This document shows, in pieces, positions 19,868 to 20,721 of a stretch of 20,721 nt of DNA (position 1 is its first letter; every line of letters starts with the position of its first letter). This DNA comes from a virus, in the IMG/VR virus record IMGVR_UViG_3300036772_000322, positions 1 through 20,721 of that record; one strand, 5' to 3'. The notes beneath the pieces were generated by a model. It made no database searches and was not told the origin of the DNA. It was given only the letters and a program-made list of their open reading frames with translations. A program made the position numbers and the translations under genes.

Positions 19868-20463
19868 AGCGACAGCCGCCAGTCATTAGTTAGCGCTTCC
19901 GGAGTCGGCGCGATCGGATTAGCCGGCCGTTCGCCGCCCGGCACCGGCTGGTGGCTCGGATAGGCTGGCGCACCGCCCCATACGTCCAGGCTCGGATCGA
20001 CCACGGTGTAGCCGATCACTTTCAACCCGCCCCCTGCGCTGACCGCGCAGATCGCCACCAGGAATTTCTGCGACGGCAGATCATGCCCCGGCGCCCCAGG
20101 TCCAGGATTTACCTGCGGCGGCGGCCCACCCGGAGCGATTGGTGGGGTTGGAAAGCCCGGCCCCTGGCTTGGGCCTGGAGGTGCGCCGCCGCCACTGATC
20201 GGGTGTGACGGACGCCCATAGCCCGGCAGGGTGTTGTCCACCACCGGCGGCCAGATCGAGCCGGGCGGCATCGGGTGACCGGGCGGCAGTTGGATCGGCG
20301 GCCAGATGCCGACCGGCGGCGGCCAGATGCCGGGCGGCGGCGGCGGCAGCGTGTTGTCGACGAAGGGCGGCGCGCCGCCCCAGATGCCGGGAGGCACGCC
20401 GGGCAGCGAATTGTCAGGTCCACCGGGAGCGCCGGTGACAATCAAAGCAGGTGTAGCGACCAT
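19831..20463 (-). CDS. Proline-rich phage protein, 210 aa
   Basis: Residues about 10-130 are a Pro/Gly-rich, probably extended region with imperfect repeats built from DNTLP/DNSLP, PPGIWPP and PGHPMPPG units. A compact C-terminal domain follows (SQKFLVAICAVSAGGGLKVI, GYTVVDPSLDVWGG), then a polar end. Pro-rich phage proteins with DNTLPG-like repeats occur near structural or lysis genes, but their role is unknown; a fibre-like virion decoration is possible. The ATG at 20463 has GGAGAG upstream with longish spacing. Alternative: a frame enriched by base composition, but the non-repetitive C-terminal domain argues for a real gene. Confidence 0.7.
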   Translation of the reverse strand: MVATPALIVTGAPGGPDNSLPGVPPGIWGGAPPFVDNTLPPPPPGIWPPPVGIWPPIQLPPGHPMPPGSIWPPVVDNTLPGYGRPSHPISGGGAPPGPSQGPGFPTPPIAPGGPPPQVNPGPGAPGHDLPSQKFLVAICAVSAGGGLKVIGYTVVDPSLDVWGGAPAYPSHQPVPGGERPANPIAPTPEALTNDWRLSLHSVAAAAFLAL

Positions 20464-20626
20464 GAGCTTGTGCTCTCCATTGGAGTTGGGTGATTGCCAT
20501 CATTTGCGGGTGGAGAAGGGACGCCGGGGCGATGGCGAACGCCGGCGGTGGTTCGGTTGCCGTAATGCACGCGGTGCATGGCGATTGGGGTGGACTTAGG
20601 CGCCCTCTCGTCCTACATTGGAGGAC
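20464..20626. other. Intergenic region between divergent genes
   Basis: A 163-bp divergent gap. It holds the palindrome at 20565-20579 and the strong TTGGAGGAC ribosome site before the RHH gene. No convincing -35/-10 pair was found. Confidence 0.5.
20565..20579. promoter_or_regulatory. Perfect palindrome, candidate RHH operator
   Basis: ATGCAC-GCG-GTGCAT, six-base perfect arms with a three-base centre, 47 bp upstream of the ribbon-helix-helix gene. Such regulators usually bind palindromes in their own promoters. Confidence 0.5.
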
Positions 20627-20721
20627 ATGAAGGAAGCGGGTTTCACGGTGCGGTTGGAGCCAGAGGTCAGGCAGGCGCTTGAACGTGCCGCGGAGGCCGA
20701 TGGCCGTTCGACATCCAGCCT
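20627..20721 (+). CDS. Ribbon-helix-helix (Arc/CopG-like) regulator, partial
   Basis: The gene runs off the right edge; 31 full codons are visible. ATG 20627 has a strong TTGGAGGAC site. The start reads MKEAGFTVRLEPEVRQALER and then AAEADGRSTSS: a beta strand with alternating residues (FTVRLEP) followed by the first helix, the layout of Arc/CopG-type repressors or of antitoxins. Whether a toxin gene follows cannot be seen. Confidence 0.7.
   Translation, partial: MKEAGFTVRLEPEVRQALERAAEADGRSTSS

Noticed and set aside
1-20721. tRNA genes, CRISPR array, insertion sequence or attachment site
   Set aside because: No cloverleaf with a TTCGA-type arm and CCA end, no regular spacer-repeat array, no transposase and no integrase were recognised on reading both strands.

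Overview
This window is part of a temperate tailed-phage (prophage) genome. The host is most likely a high-GC alphaproteobacterium: there is a GcrA-like regulator, a PEP-CTERM surface protein and GC-rich coding throughout. The family of the host cannot be fixed from sequence alone. The 938-aa portal belongs to the P22-like (podovirus) portal type. No tRNA, rRNA, CRISPR array, insertion sequence, integrase or attachment site was seen.

Layout. (1) 98-7853, minus strand: the head-packaging (late) operon, read right to left. It holds a 63-aa protein with an apparent ATT start, small terminase, two 58-aa proteins, large terminase, small proteins including a two-helix membrane protein, portal, two small proteins, a probable scaffold and a 113-aa unknown. 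The capsid gene should lie off the left edge. (2) 7918-8406, plus strand: an AT-richer stand-alone nuclease-like gene inserted between the late and early operons. (3) 8342-13784, minus strand: the early leftward operon. It runs from a Cro-like regulator through a GIY-YIG protein, an HTH/coiled-coil protein, a 37-aa membrane peptide, a VRR-NUC nuclease and several small unknowns to a replication-initiator-like protein, and ends with a NusG/RfaH-family antiterminator. Three 25-bp iterons and an AT-rich stretch lie inside the initiator gene and look like the replication origin. (4) 13785-14338: the lysogeny switch, with divergent Cro-like and CI-like genes and four copies of an ACCA-N3-TGGT operator. 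(5) 14339-17460, plus strand: the early rightward operon of tightly overlapping small genes, ending in a Gp157-like protein and a RecT-family annealing protein. (6) 17653-18398, plus strand: a self-contained cargo unit with a sigma-54-type promoter, a PEP-CTERM protein gene and an intrinsic terminator. (7) 18401-19244, minus strand: a lysis cassette with a BPSL0067-like cell-wall amidase, a holin-like protein and a GcrA-like regulator. (8) 19328-20721: a GIY-YIG/NUMOD3 homing-type endonuclease, a proline-rich phage protein and the start of a ribbon-helix-helix regulator.

How it works together (inference). The CI-like repressor would hold the cro, cI and rightward promoters through operators that sit in the same place in each promoter, directly abutting the -10 box. 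On induction the leftward operon makes replication proteins and, last, the NusG-like factor, which could carry transcription through the antisense of the inserted nuclease gene into the packaging genes. The rightward operon supplies recombination functions. The PEP-CTERM unit is probably expressed by the host's own sigma-54 system in the lysogen and would need the host exosortase.
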